Of a DNA stretch of 64,000 bases, positions 18,535-25,992 are shown piece after piece. A program made the position numbers and the translations under genes. This DNA is from VXNE01 sp963668365 (GTDB taxonomy: Bacteria; Pseudomonadota; Gammaproteobacteria; Pseudomonadales; Azotimanducaceae): positions 558,001 to 622,000 of the forward strand of contig OY764266.1 in the NCBI GenBank assembly GCA_963668365.1, read 5' to 3'. The notes under the pieces were generated by a model. It had not been told where the DNA came from and did not search any database. It saw nothing but the letters and a program-made list of their open reading frames with translations. Position 1 is the stretch's first letter, and each line of letters begins with the position of its first letter.

Positions 18535-20185
18535 GCAACTCCTCCAGTGTCGGGATACGAATACGTTCAAGCTCCTTGGGTTCAAACTTTGTGAGCCCAC
18601 CAGCGTATGTGCGCCCAGCGGACAGGCACACGTTGTGTTGGAGCCATGCGGAGAGCACATCAAGTGTTGGTTCGGGCAAGAGATCACGAGGATAAATCCC
18701 GTGAGCAATATTGATGTGACGCGCACCACATAGGTTTCGGACAAACGCCGGCGGGCGACGAGCCATGTAGGTGGCGAGGATAGGCGCTGGGGCTCTGAGG
18801 TTTACCGACCACCAAGCCTGCCGATGGCGAGCGATGTAGGATGCCTTTGCACCCTTGCGCTTGGCCCACACCAGGAACCGTTGGATTTGACGTTGCTCTT
18901 CGTCAGTGAAGTCACCCAAATCAGACGGCAGATCGATAACGCGACGAAGACCCGTAACATCGGAAAGACTGGTCCCGGCATTGAATAACTCGCGAGCCTT
19001 GGTGATGGAGGGAAACAGCACCGCCTCCGGCAATTGCCCGGAGAAGGCTCCAGCTATCCACACTGCATTGCAGCCTGTGACTTGTCCCCGATGAACGCGA
19101 CAAAGATCACCAAGTTCAAGATGACCGCTCGGCACAGGGGTTCGAGGCTCGAGAAGCGGCGTCCAGCGACGAGTTTCCTCAAGTCGAGACCGGGGAACTT
19201 CTTGACCATTCGGTAGCGACCCCAGTTCAGCAAGCGTGGCGACCGAACGAAATCGGATGCCATTTCCATTGCGGCCCATGCGGAAGCAAGTGATCACGCC
19301 CGTTGTAGCTGCATCAGCAAATGGCATGGCCGCAGGAGCAATGACATGCAGATCTGTGCCGCCAAGACCGTTGAGAAGCAGTTTGCGCATCAGGTCTCCA
19401 TAGTTCACGTCGAGCCACTCCGCTGACGTAATGAAGGCACCGCGGTCGCCGGGCTTGGCGAGCATGAAGGTCTTGAGAAAGAAATGGATGTGTAGACCCG
19501 CAAGCTTGCTAGCAATCAAGCCACGGGCAGCGGCGGCGTCTGCGAACCAATCCTTCCAATCTGGCCCTATGGCGTGATGACGAACGTAGGGTGGGTTGCC
19601 AAGAAACAGTGTGGCACCGTCTATCTCGGGAAGGTGGATGGCACGATAGTCGTCCACCATTACGGTCAACCGGTCGGCCAGCTTTAGCGCGGCAGCGTTT
19701 GCCCGTAACGTAATTGCGGCGAGCGGATCGATCTCCACGGCGATCAGTTCCGCAGCGGGGAATGCCATTCCCGCAGCGAAAAGAAAACGGCCAGATCCTG
19801 CACCGGGATCTACAATACGCGCCGGTGTGGTTTGTTCGGCAGCCCAGTCCACCATTGCGTCAACGATCGGACGGGGCGTGTAGACAGCGCCGTGCTCGCG
19901 GTGGATTCTGGCGGGACGCACTTGGCGAAAGATATTACCCAGCGGGTCTTCGCCGCGTTCAATCGAACGACGCAGGTGTTCCAGACGGTCAAGCGGAGGC
20001 CGGTCACCCTCCGGCATGATTGCTCGCTCCGAGGCAGTCAGAGGGGCTTCCGGCCCAGCCAGCGCCGCAGCTGTTATCGCAAGTTCGCACTCGGGTGCGG
20101 GCAAGATCATCCCTTTGGCACTCGTGTCTGTCGCCTCTCCGAGATTGGACAGCGTCGTGCAGGACTCGCGAGAGACGGAGCGCAT
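18446..20185 (-). CDS. N6-adenine DNA methyltransferase of the XamI-like system
   Basis: Up to 579 residues. The AdoMet motif RIVDPGAGSGRFLFA and catalytic motif LFLGNPPYVRHH mark a gamma-type adenine-N6 methylase of the Eco57I/TaqI kind, and the C-terminal half would carry target recognition. It protects host DNA against the overlapping endonuclease. The start is uncertain: ATG at 20185 gives the longest form, while ATG at 20017 (MPEGDRPPLDRLEH) has a GGAG nearby and starts closer to the conserved region. Confidence 0.82.
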   Translation of the reverse strand: MRSVSRESCTTLSNLGEATDTSAKGMILPAPECELAITAAALAGPEAPLTASERAIMPEGDRPPLDRLEHLRRSIERGEDPLGNIFRQVRPARIHREHGAVYTPRPIVDAMVDWAAEQTTPARIVDPGAGSGRFLFAAGMAFPAAELIAVEIDPLAAITLRANAAALKLADRLTVMVDDYRAIHLPEIDGATLFLGNPPYVRHHAIGPDWKDWFADAAAARGLIASKLAGLHIHFFLKTFMLAKPGDRGAFITSAEWLDVNYGDLMRKLLLNGLGGTDLHVIAPAAMPFADAATTGVITCFRMGRNGNGIRFRSVATLAELGSLPNGQEVPRSRLEETRRWTPLLEPRTPVPSGHLELGDLCRVHRGQVTGCNAVWIAGAFSGQLPEAVLFPSITKARELFNAGTSLSDVTGLRRVIDLPSDLGDFTDEEQRQIQRFLVWAKRKGAKASYIARHRQAWWSVNLRAPAPILATYMARRPPAFVRNLCGARHINIAHGIYPRDLLPEPTLDVLSAWLQHNVCLSAGRTYAGGLTKFEPKELERIRIPTLEELHERAQEMDVGRADARCGGSKDAISTTAAQ

Positions 20186-20472
20186 TTTCGGCTATCTGCT
20201 GAAGTTGGTCGGATCGTCCAAGATCGGAGCTTGACCCTCGTGTCGACCCAAACCATGTGCATATGCCACTTTGTCGCCAGCCTTGCTTGCTTGTCAATCG
20301 AAATGGCAATTTTCTGATCCGGATTGCAGCGATGAGCGGCATCCTGAGACAGAGGCTGGAACTACCCCGGCGCTTTCCGGCCACGACGCGAAGCTGGAAG
20401 GCGAGGCGGTAGACCAGGCTCGCCGGATCATCGCCGCGGCACTGTCCTGACGCCCGCCAGGCGTGACGGTGC
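20186..20472. other. Intergenic region between methyltransferase and toxin genes
   Basis: This 287-base space lies upstream of the methyltransferase and beyond the toxin stop. It holds the first copy of a ~98-bp direct repeat (20364-20461) and the promoter region of the restriction-modification pair, in which no controller-protein box is obvious. No gene was seen. Confidence 0.6.
20364..20461 (+). repeat. Direct repeat copy 1 flanking the toxin-antitoxin module
   Basis: The stretch beginning TACCCCGGCGCTTTCCGGCC is repeated nearly identically at 21613-21710, with one clear substitution in ~98 bases (GGCACTG versus GGCTCTG). In one frame both encode SGHDAKLEGEAVDQ followed by ARRIIAAALS and a stop, the 3' end of an otherwise missing gene. 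The copies bracket the PIN/DUF7662 genes in the same orientation. Confidence 0.85.
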
Positions 20473-20907
20473 TCACGGCACCGTCTCCAGACCGATCACT
20501 TCGAGTCTCTCGCCGTAACGACGGAAGTCCCGCGCGTTGAATGTCAATAGTCGCCGCTCGCCGTGGGCAAGCATGGTCGCCGCGATGTTGGCATCATGGA
20601 CCTGCCGGCCCGCGACGGCCACCTCGCGACACAACGTTTTCAGCATCTCCGTCACCTTTGGACCGTCTTCCAGAATGCTGAAAGCGGTCTCTAGGGTGGC
20701 GACGTGCGCCAGCGCTGCTTCCATCTCGATGGCGGGTGACCAGGTTTGCGGACGGGTGACCGTGGCGAGGTACTCTCGAAGCACTTGGCGGCTGATACGC
20801 AGCGACTCCCCGCTCTCTCCCGCTTCCCGCATTCGGCGCCGGGCGAGGTTGTGGCTGGGCGCCGCTTCGAACCGAGCCCGGACCAGCACGTTCGTGTCAA
20901 GAAACAT
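20473..20907 (-). CDS. PIN-domain ribonuclease toxin
   Basis: A 144-residue VapC-like PIN domain. Acidic active-site residues are visible as D4 (MFLDTNVLV), E45 (QVLREYL) and D105 (QVHDANIA), with a late NARDF. Such proteins cleave RNA and are usually held inactive by a co-expressed partner. The partner here is the gene eight bases upstream, which is not a classical VapB. Direct repeats of ~98 bp flank the module. Confidence 0.85.
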   Translation of the reverse strand: MFLDTNVLVRARFEAAPSHNLARRRMREAGESGESLRISRQVLREYLATVTRPQTWSPAIEMEAALAHVATLETAFSILEDGPKVTEMLKTLCREVAVAGRQVHDANIAATMLAHGERRLLTFNARDFRRYGERLEVIGLETVP

Positions 20908-20915
20908 GCGATGCC

Positions 20916-21386
20916 TCAGCGGTCGAGTTCGGCTTCGTTCTGCGGACCGCCGGTCAAACGTCCGAAGTCATCGTAAATCTGCTCGCGGCTAACCGTGAAG
21001 CCCGGTGGCCAGGAACCGCCGGGTACTGCAGGCCAGATTTCGTCGAGATTGAATTTTCTGCCCTGTGATCTCGCGTGGACCCTTTCGGATGGGCGTTCCG
21101 CACGTTCAAACACCAAGGTTTCCGCCTCAAGGTCAACAGCCCGGGTCTTCCATCCCGCCGCGTACCAGGCCAGTGCGTGGCTATGTCCGGTACCCTGCTT
21201 CTGATTGGACCACCAAGGCCGGTATAGCCGCGCCGATACCGGCAGATCGAAGCCGAGAATCGCCTCAAGTTCCGCAAAAGAGACGGGCCAGTCTGGTCCA
21301 GACATCGCGGCCAAATGTCGAAAAAGCGGGGCGTACTTGCCGCGTGCGGCGGCTTCCTGCACAAGCCTTTCGCGAACTGCAGACAT
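20916..21386 (-). CDS. DUF7662-like protein, probable antitoxin partner of the PIN protein
   Basis: A 156-residue protein with KYAPLFRHL, then VSFAELEAILGFDLPVSAR and YRPWWSN, HSHALAWYAAGWKTRAVDLE: the DUF7662 pattern, a small winged-helix-like domain found beside toxins and nucleases. It precedes the PIN gene with an eight-base gap, the normal antitoxin-first order. A TATAAT box and a GGAGG ribosome site stand before its ATG. That it neutralises the toxin is inferred from position. The C-terminal ~60 residues are hydrophilic and could bind the toxin. Confidence 0.65.
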   Translation of the reverse strand: MSAVRERLVQEAAARGKYAPLFRHLAAMSGPDWPVSFAELEAILGFDLPVSARLYRPWWSNQKQGTGHSHALAWYAAGWKTRAVDLEAETLVFERAERPSERVHARSQGRKFNLDEIWPAVPGGSWPPGFTVSREQIYDDFGRLTGGPQNEAELDR

Positions 21387-21390
21387 ACAA

Positions 21391-21440
21391 TACCTCCGGT
21401 AAGATTATAGTTCTGAATGACTTGACTATGCGCTGGTACT
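21391..21440 (-). promoter_or_regulatory. Promoter and ribosome site of the toxin-antitoxin operon
   Basis: On the minus strand a consensus TATAAT lies at 21404-21409 and GGAGG follows six or seven bases before the ATG at 21386. The short leader is typical of autoregulated toxin-antitoxin operons. A good -35 at proper spacing is not evident. Local base composition is clearly less GC-rich than the neighbouring genes. Confidence 0.6.
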
Positions 21441-21520
21441 CAGCACCTGTCAACGTGATCAGACCGCGTAACCGCCCACCAACGCCGTTGACCAGATCAC
21501 CGCTAGATGAGTAGCTGTCG

Positions 21521-21700
21521 TTGGGACTTCGTGACTATCTCGGACGCGCCGGCTTCGTCCGGTTGCTACTGCAGAAACAGGTCGGCGTCGAGTTCCCACT
21601 GGGGCACCTGCATACCCCGGCGCTTTCCGGCCACGACGCGAAGCTGGAAGGCGAGGCGGTAGACCAGGCTCGCCGGATCATCGCCGCGGCTCTGTCCTGA
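21521..21700 (+). pseudogene. 3' end of an unknown gene, containing direct repeat copy 2
   Basis: An in-frame stretch of about 59 codons reads LGLRDYLGRAGFVRLLLQKQ, then VGVEFPLGHLHTPAL and the repeat-encoded ARRIIAAALS before TGA at 21700. It looks like the genuine C-terminus of a protein with no beginning; I do not recognise the family. The last ~98 bases recur at 20364-20461, so this gene end was duplicated around the toxin-antitoxin genes. The rest of 21387-21858 holds that operon's promoter and nothing else recognisable. Confidence 0.5.
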
Positions 21701-21711
21701 CGCCCGCCAGG
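21613..21711 (+). repeat. Direct repeat copy 2 flanking the toxin-antitoxin module
   Basis: Second copy of the ~98-bp repeat described at 20364-20461, about 1250 bases further on and in the same orientation. Here it is the natural continuation of a longer open frame, which suggests this copy is the original and the other the duplicate. Confidence 0.85.
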
Positions 21712-21858
21712 GGGCGCTTGTCATCGCAATCCGTTTGCCGTCATCATTGCTGTCTTGCATCGCGTTTTTCCACCATCGTGACAAGAATAGCCACTGCCGA
21801 TTCCTCGACGGATCGTGAAAGCGACAACGCATTTGAAGTCGACCCCAACGCGCGATTC

Positions 21859-22593
21859 ATGCTTCTGTTGTTGCGGGGTGCCCTGGTTGTCATGGTGCTA
21901 TCTCCCACCCTCTCGGCCGCCGATGTGGAAACCGCCGGGGACGGCGATCAGGTTGCGCGCGAGGTCCACATGGAGCGGCTCGAGTTGCTGCCGAGAGAAA
22001 ACGACTCGGAGATCCTGTGGGAAGGAGCAGCCTGGATCGGCAAGGGCGCGCGCAAGTTCCGCGTGAAAACGGAAGGGGAGTACGCCGTCGAGGAAGGCAT
22101 ATTCCCCGAAGCCGAAGTGCATCTGCTCTATTGCCGAGCCATCACGCCATCGCTCGATCTTCAGACCGGGCTCCACCAACACCTGGGCAAGGACGACGTG
22201 GTGAGCTACGTGAACCTGGGCGTGCAGGGAGAGATCGCCTACGGGTTCGAACTGGACGCAGAGGTATTCGGAGGGGCCAAAGGGCGCTTTCTCAAGCGAA
22301 CGGAAGTCGAGCGCGAGTATGCGCTGACGGAACGGCTCGAATTGCGCATGCGGGCCGAATGGATCGCCGCGATCGACCAGGGGTCCGACCTGGACCATCA
22401 GCCGCCGCGCCATGCGCTGCACGGCGGCTTGCGGCTGGGATTCGCCGCAACACCGAATCTCTCGTGGCATGTGGGCGTCCGGTGGGGGAAAGAGTATGGC
22501 GAGTCAGACGCGGAACCAGACGCCCCCGACGGAGAACACGGCGAAGAAGAAGGCGGTTTCGCCGCGCTGATCGGAATCGCGTTTGAGCTGTAG
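21859..22593 (+). CDS. CopB-like outer-membrane copper resistance protein
   Basis: A 244-residue protein with a signal peptide (MLLLLRGALVVMVLSPTLSA), followed by a beta-barrel-like sequence resembling CopB/PcoB: LELLPRENDSEILWEGAAWIG, then KFRVKTEGEYAVE, EAEVHLLYCRAI and LRMRAEWIAAIDQGSDLD. CopB proteins are outer-membrane proteins involved in copper handling, usually beside the multicopper oxidase CopA; no copA is adjacent. The usual His/Met-rich N-terminal region is missing, so metal binding may be weak. The start at 21859 gives the best signal peptide. Confidence 0.7.
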   Translation: MLLLLRGALVVMVLSPTLSAADVETAGDGDQVAREVHMERLELLPRENDSEILWEGAAWIGKGARKFRVKTEGEYAVEEGIFPEAEVHLLYCRAITPSLDLQTGLHQHLGKDDVVSYVNLGVQGEIAYGFELDAEVFGGAKGRFLKRTEVEREYALTERLELRMRAEWIAAIDQGSDLDHQPPRHALHGGLRLGFAATPNLSWHVGVRWGKEYGESDAEPDAPDGEHGEEEGGFAALIGIAFEL

Positions 22594-22718
22594 CCGCGCG
22601 CCGGACGGATAAGGGAAGGAGATCCGCCCTTCACCCTTGTCCGTCGGAAAGCCGCGTCGAACTGATTTCAGCGTCGACGACGCGGGATGAATCGACGCCG
22701 AGCGACGCGACCTGATCC

Positions 22719-23969
22719 ATGCCAAGACTACAGCGCAGAACTTCAGATCCGAGGCAACCCGGTAGTCGGGATACCGTGCTGTCGGTGATGCGGGGCATAG
22801 CCCTGCCGGTCTATCTGCCGTCGTTCTTTTCCGCGATCGCCCAGAACGCGGTTCAGATCATGTTGCCGCTCTATGCCCTCGAGATCGGCGGCGGTCCGGC
22901 GTTCGCCGCCACGGTCGTGGGCCTGCGCGGTGCCGGGACCATGTTGATGGACGTGCCCGCGGGAATGTTGGTGACTCGCATCGGCGACCGCGGCGTCATG
23001 ATCCTGGGACTCCTTCTGGCAACGCTATCCACCTTCGGGGCGGCAGCCTCAACCGGGGTTTCCCTGCTGTCCTTCGCTGCGCTCGGCTTCGGCGCCGGCG
23101 CCGGCATCTGGGTGCTCGGAAGAGTGACATTCATAACCGACACGGTGCGCCTCGACCAGCGCGGCCGCGTGATCTCCCTGATGGCGGGCATGCAACGCGC
23201 CGGGGCGTTTGTTGGTCCCGTGATTGCGGGTGTCGGCGCGGACTTGATCGGATATCGCGCCGTTTTCGTTGGTGCGGGCGTCCTGTGGGCGATTTCCCTC
23301 GTGATAGTGATGGTCTTCGCGAGCAGCGCCAGACCCGCCGAAGGGCTCGAGCGCGCCCGGCTCGCGCAGATCGTGTGGACCCACAAACGTACGTTTGCGA
23401 CGGCGGGAAGCGTCATGGTCGTCCTGATGTTCCTGCGAACCGGTCTTCGGTTGATGATTCCTCTGGTCGGTGCAGAGATGGGACTTTCCGCCGCCGAAAT
23501 TGGACTGGCGTACGGCCTCTCCTCGGCGGTGGACATGGCGATGTTCTATCCCGCGGGCATGATCATCGACCTGGCCGGCCGCCGGTGGGCGTTGGGACCC
23601 GCGATGCTACTGCTGGGCCTCGGCGTCGCCGCCCTGCCGTTCGCCAGCGGCTTCTGGACGTTCACAGCCGCCGGCATCCTGGCCGGGCTCGGCAACGGTT
23701 TCGGCACCGGCATCTTCATGACCCTCGGCGGAGACCTCTCCCCTGCGCAGGGACGCGGCGAGTTTCTCGGCTTCTGGCGGATGGTTGGCGACGCAGGCGC
23801 CGCGGTAGGACCCTTCATCATGGCGCCCATCGCGCAATGGTCGCTTGCGATCGCCTGCACATCCACCGGCGGGACGGCCCTCGTGGGCATCTGTTTGCTG
23901 ATAGTCTTCGTGCCCGAGACGCTCCGCCGTAGACCGGCGTCCGTCCGGGTGAGGCGCGAAGGACAATAG
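22719..23969 (+). CDS. MFS transporter
   Basis: A 416-residue integral membrane protein with about 12 predicted hydrophobic segments. The loop between segments 2 and 3 reads VTRIGDRGVMILG, a form of the MFS motif A, and a second copy IDLAGRRWALG follows segment 8. This is the layout of a drug/metabolite proton antiporter, but the substrate cannot be assigned. It ends 11 bases before the next gene, whose ribosome site (GGACAGG) lies in that gap, so the two are probably co-transcribed. Confidence 0.8.
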   Translation: MPRLQRRTSDPRQPGSRDTVLSVMRGIALPVYLPSFFSAIAQNAVQIMLPLYALEIGGGPAFAATVVGLRGAGTMLMDVPAGMLVTRIGDRGVMILGLLLATLSTFGAAASTGVSLLSFAALGFGAGAGIWVLGRVTFITDTVRLDQRGRVISLMAGMQRAGAFVGPVIAGVGADLIGYRAVFVGAGVLWAISLVIVMVFASSARPAEGLERARLAQIVWTHKRTFATAGSVMVVLMFLRTGLRLMIPLVGAEMGLSAAEIGLAYGLSSAVDMAMFYPAGMIIDLAGRRWALGPAMLLLGLGVAALPFASGFWTFTAAGILAGLGNGFGTGIFMTLGGDLSPAQGRGEFLGFWRMVGDAGAAVGPFIMAPIAQWSLAIACTSTGGTALVGICLLIVFVPETLRRRPASVRVRREGQ

Positions 23970-23980
23970 GGACAGGAAAG

Positions 23981-25030
23981 ATGAACGGCAATCCCACGAC
24001 GATTCGAGATGGTCTGGCGTTCGGCCTGAACCGTCTCGATCACCGATCGCCCCTGCGCTTCGCCGCAGACGCGGCGCGGCTCGAAGGGCTGGGTTGGCAC
24101 TACGGGTTCCTGGCTTCCTCGCCGCTGCTGGTACAGGATCCGTACGTGTTGCTCGCGCACGCCCTGCGGGAGACGCGTTCGATCATCCTTGGCACGCTGA
24201 TAGAAAACCCCGTGATGCGCCATCCTGCGGTCATCGCCGGTTCGGTCTCGACGATCGAAAGGCTGGATCCGGGGCGCATGATATTGGGGATGGGCGTGGG
24301 CGACACCGCAGTCCGCCTCATGGGCCGGCGACCCGCCACCGTGGCGGCATTCGAAGAAGCTATCGTCACCATTCGGTCGCTCACCGCCGGCGAGGAGTTG
24401 ACCGTCGACGCCGCCCGGCCCGCCGTGCTCCGCCATTCCGCGCGCGTGCCCGTCTGGGTGGCCACGCAGGGCCCAAGAACATTGCGCATGGCCGGCCGCG
24501 TGGCGGACGGCGTCTTTATCCGGGTCGGTGTTCACGAAACGAACCTGCGGCAAGCCGTCGCGCACGTTCACGCAGGCGCCGCGGAGGCCGGTCGAGACCC
24601 GAAGGAGATTCGCATCGGCTGCGTCTTCCACACCATCGCCGACGACGATGCCGAGCGCGCGGGGCGCATCGGCCGCGCCGCCGCCGCCGGATACTACGAG
24701 TACTCGCCGGTGCTGTTCGACAACATCGGTCTGCCCTGGACCGGCGAAGACGTGGATGTTCTCAAGCGGCGCGTCTGGCCGGACTTCCACCACGCCCAGG
24801 ATCTCGAAGCCGCCGGCGACGTGGTTTCCTTCCTGCCGGATGCCGCTGTCGACGCGTTCGTGCTGCACGGCTCCTTCGAGGCGATCACAGACCAGATCAA
24901 GACCATTCTCGGGTACGGCCTGCCCATAGAGATCATCGTGCCGCATCCCATGCCGACACCGTTCCCGATTTCGGAAGGCGGCTATGACTACGCGCGAAGG
25001 TTTGCGGAGGAAGTGTTTCCGGCCTTCTGA
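23981..25030 (+). CDS. Luciferase-like flavin-dependent oxidoreductase (LLM class)
   Basis: A 349-residue TIM-barrel protein of the bacterial luciferase superfamily. Supporting segments are FAADAARLEGLGWHYGF, ILGTLIENPVMRHPAV, STIERLDPGRMILGMGVGD and PVWVATQGPRTLRMAGRVADG. These are closest to F420-dependent methylene-tetrahydromethanopterin reductase-like members, using F420 or FMN. It follows the MFS gene closely. The substrate is unknown. Confidence 0.75.
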   Translation: MNGNPTTIRDGLAFGLNRLDHRSPLRFAADAARLEGLGWHYGFLASSPLLVQDPYVLLAHALRETRSIILGTLIENPVMRHPAVIAGSVSTIERLDPGRMILGMGVGDTAVRLMGRRPATVAAFEEAIVTIRSLTAGEELTVDAARPAVLRHSARVPVWVATQGPRTLRMAGRVADGVFIRVGVHETNLRQAVAHVHAGAAEAGRDPKEIRIGCVFHTIADDDAERAGRIGRAAAAGYYEYSPVLFDNIGLPWTGEDVDVLKRRVWPDFHHAQDLEAAGDVVSFLPDAAVDAFVLHGSFEAITDQIKTILGYGLPIEIIVPHPMPTPFPISEGGYDYARRFAEEVFPAF

Positions 25031-25089
25031 TGTTGGCGAAGCACTCCCGGCCGGATTCAGCCTCCGCGCCAGCAAGCGTGAAAACGATC

Positions 25090-25375
25090 TCAACCGTTTG
25101 AATCACTCGTAGTCACCGTCGTGGCCCTACGGATGTTCCCTACCGGAATCTTATGGCCGAGTTCGTTGCGGCGCAGGTTCTCGAACCGTATGGGCTTCAG
25201 CACGTGGATGCGGTCGACCACCCAACGAATGGCGGGTTTCCAGTGAATTGCCTCCAGCCCGCCGCGAGCTGCGGAAGGCGTCATCGCATCGTAGGACACG
25301 CGCTCGACCTTCATCTCGGGGCGCGTGAAGCAGGCGTATTCGCCCCGAAGTCCCCGGACGAACCCCCGGTGCGCA
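25090..25375 (-). pseudogene. Relic of a type I-C CRISPR cas5 gene
   Basis: On the minus strand the segment EYACFTRPEMKVERVSYDAM, then TPSAARGGLEAIHWKPAIRW and VVDRIHVLKPIRFENLRRNE, matches the highly conserved N-terminal part of Cas5d, the crRNA-processing subunit of type I-C CRISPR systems. Homology starts abruptly near 25350 and stops after NIRRA near 25120, where unrelated residues lead to a stop. Roughly 75 of over 200 residues remain. No other cas gene or repeat array is in the window. Confidence 0.75.
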
Positions 25376-25627
25376 CAACTCATCTTCAATGCCCATGACA
25401 TTGCCCTTCTTGAGGAGCACCAACCGTACGAACTTGGCCGGGATCAAATCTGGCTCGCCGAAAAGGGGGACGACGGAGCAAGCCGAATCTTTTCTCTCGC
25501 CGACTACCGGGCTCGTCGTGACGAGTCCATCGGGCGACGCTATATGCGAGGACGCTACGGGGCGATACCCAGGCTGACTCCAGCAGGATTCGACCGGGCA
25601 GTCCGCGGCCAAGAGGTACCAGCCTAG
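25373..25627 (+). pseudogene. C-terminal relic of a RloA-like AAA ATPase
   Basis: The frame reads AQLIFNAHDIALLEE, then DQIWLAEKGDDGASRIFSLAD and RRYMRGRYGAIPRL. This resembles the C-terminus of AAA_21/RloA ATPases (usual form: AQLIFTTHD, DQIWFVEK, GRYGAIP). The Walker A and most of the protein are missing. It abuts the cas5 relic, which runs on the other strand, implying a deletion junction near 25350-25375. RloA-RloB pairs are the two parts of AbiL-type abortive-infection systems. Confidence 0.65.
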
Positions 25628-25651
25628 CGGTCACGCCGACGGAGGCGCGCT

Positions 25652-25894
25652 TTGCCTTTTCAGGCCAACCAGGCAAGACGTGGTGGGAAACGACGGCCCC
25701 GCACTCCTTCCAGGCGAGTTGCTTTCAGGGATCAGCGTTCCGTCATTCGAATCTACACAGAAGGAAGGATTACTGAGCCCGAGTACTTGAACATCATGGT
25801 GGGGTCAGAAGTGAGTCTCGACATTGCCGCCACAGGCGCGACCACGCCGTTGGCGCTAGTTCAGCAAGCTCGAGACGAGAAAGGCCGGCTGTAG
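25652..25894 (+). pseudogene. Truncated RloB-like protein
   Basis: Eighty residues from a TTG: arginine-rich start, then SVIRIYTEGRITEPEYLNIM and TPLALVQQARDE. This fits the N-terminal TOPRIM-like core of RloB (usual form: CEGEKTEPEYF). The family is normally about 200 residues, so more than half is gone. It sits 25 bases after the RloA relic, keeping the native gene order. The pair is a dead defence system. Confidence 0.6.
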
Positions 25895-25992
25895 TGGGCG
25901 TGTCCTTGCATGTCGCCTGACGCTGACTTCGCTTCGTGTTGGGTCACGTAACCGTGTGATACATTCGGATTTTTGGCCCCAGAGTAGGTGTT

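Noticed and set aside
25090..25400. CRISPR array near the cas5 relic
   Set aside because: No regularly spaced direct repeats are present anywhere in 25000-26000; only the gene fragment remains.
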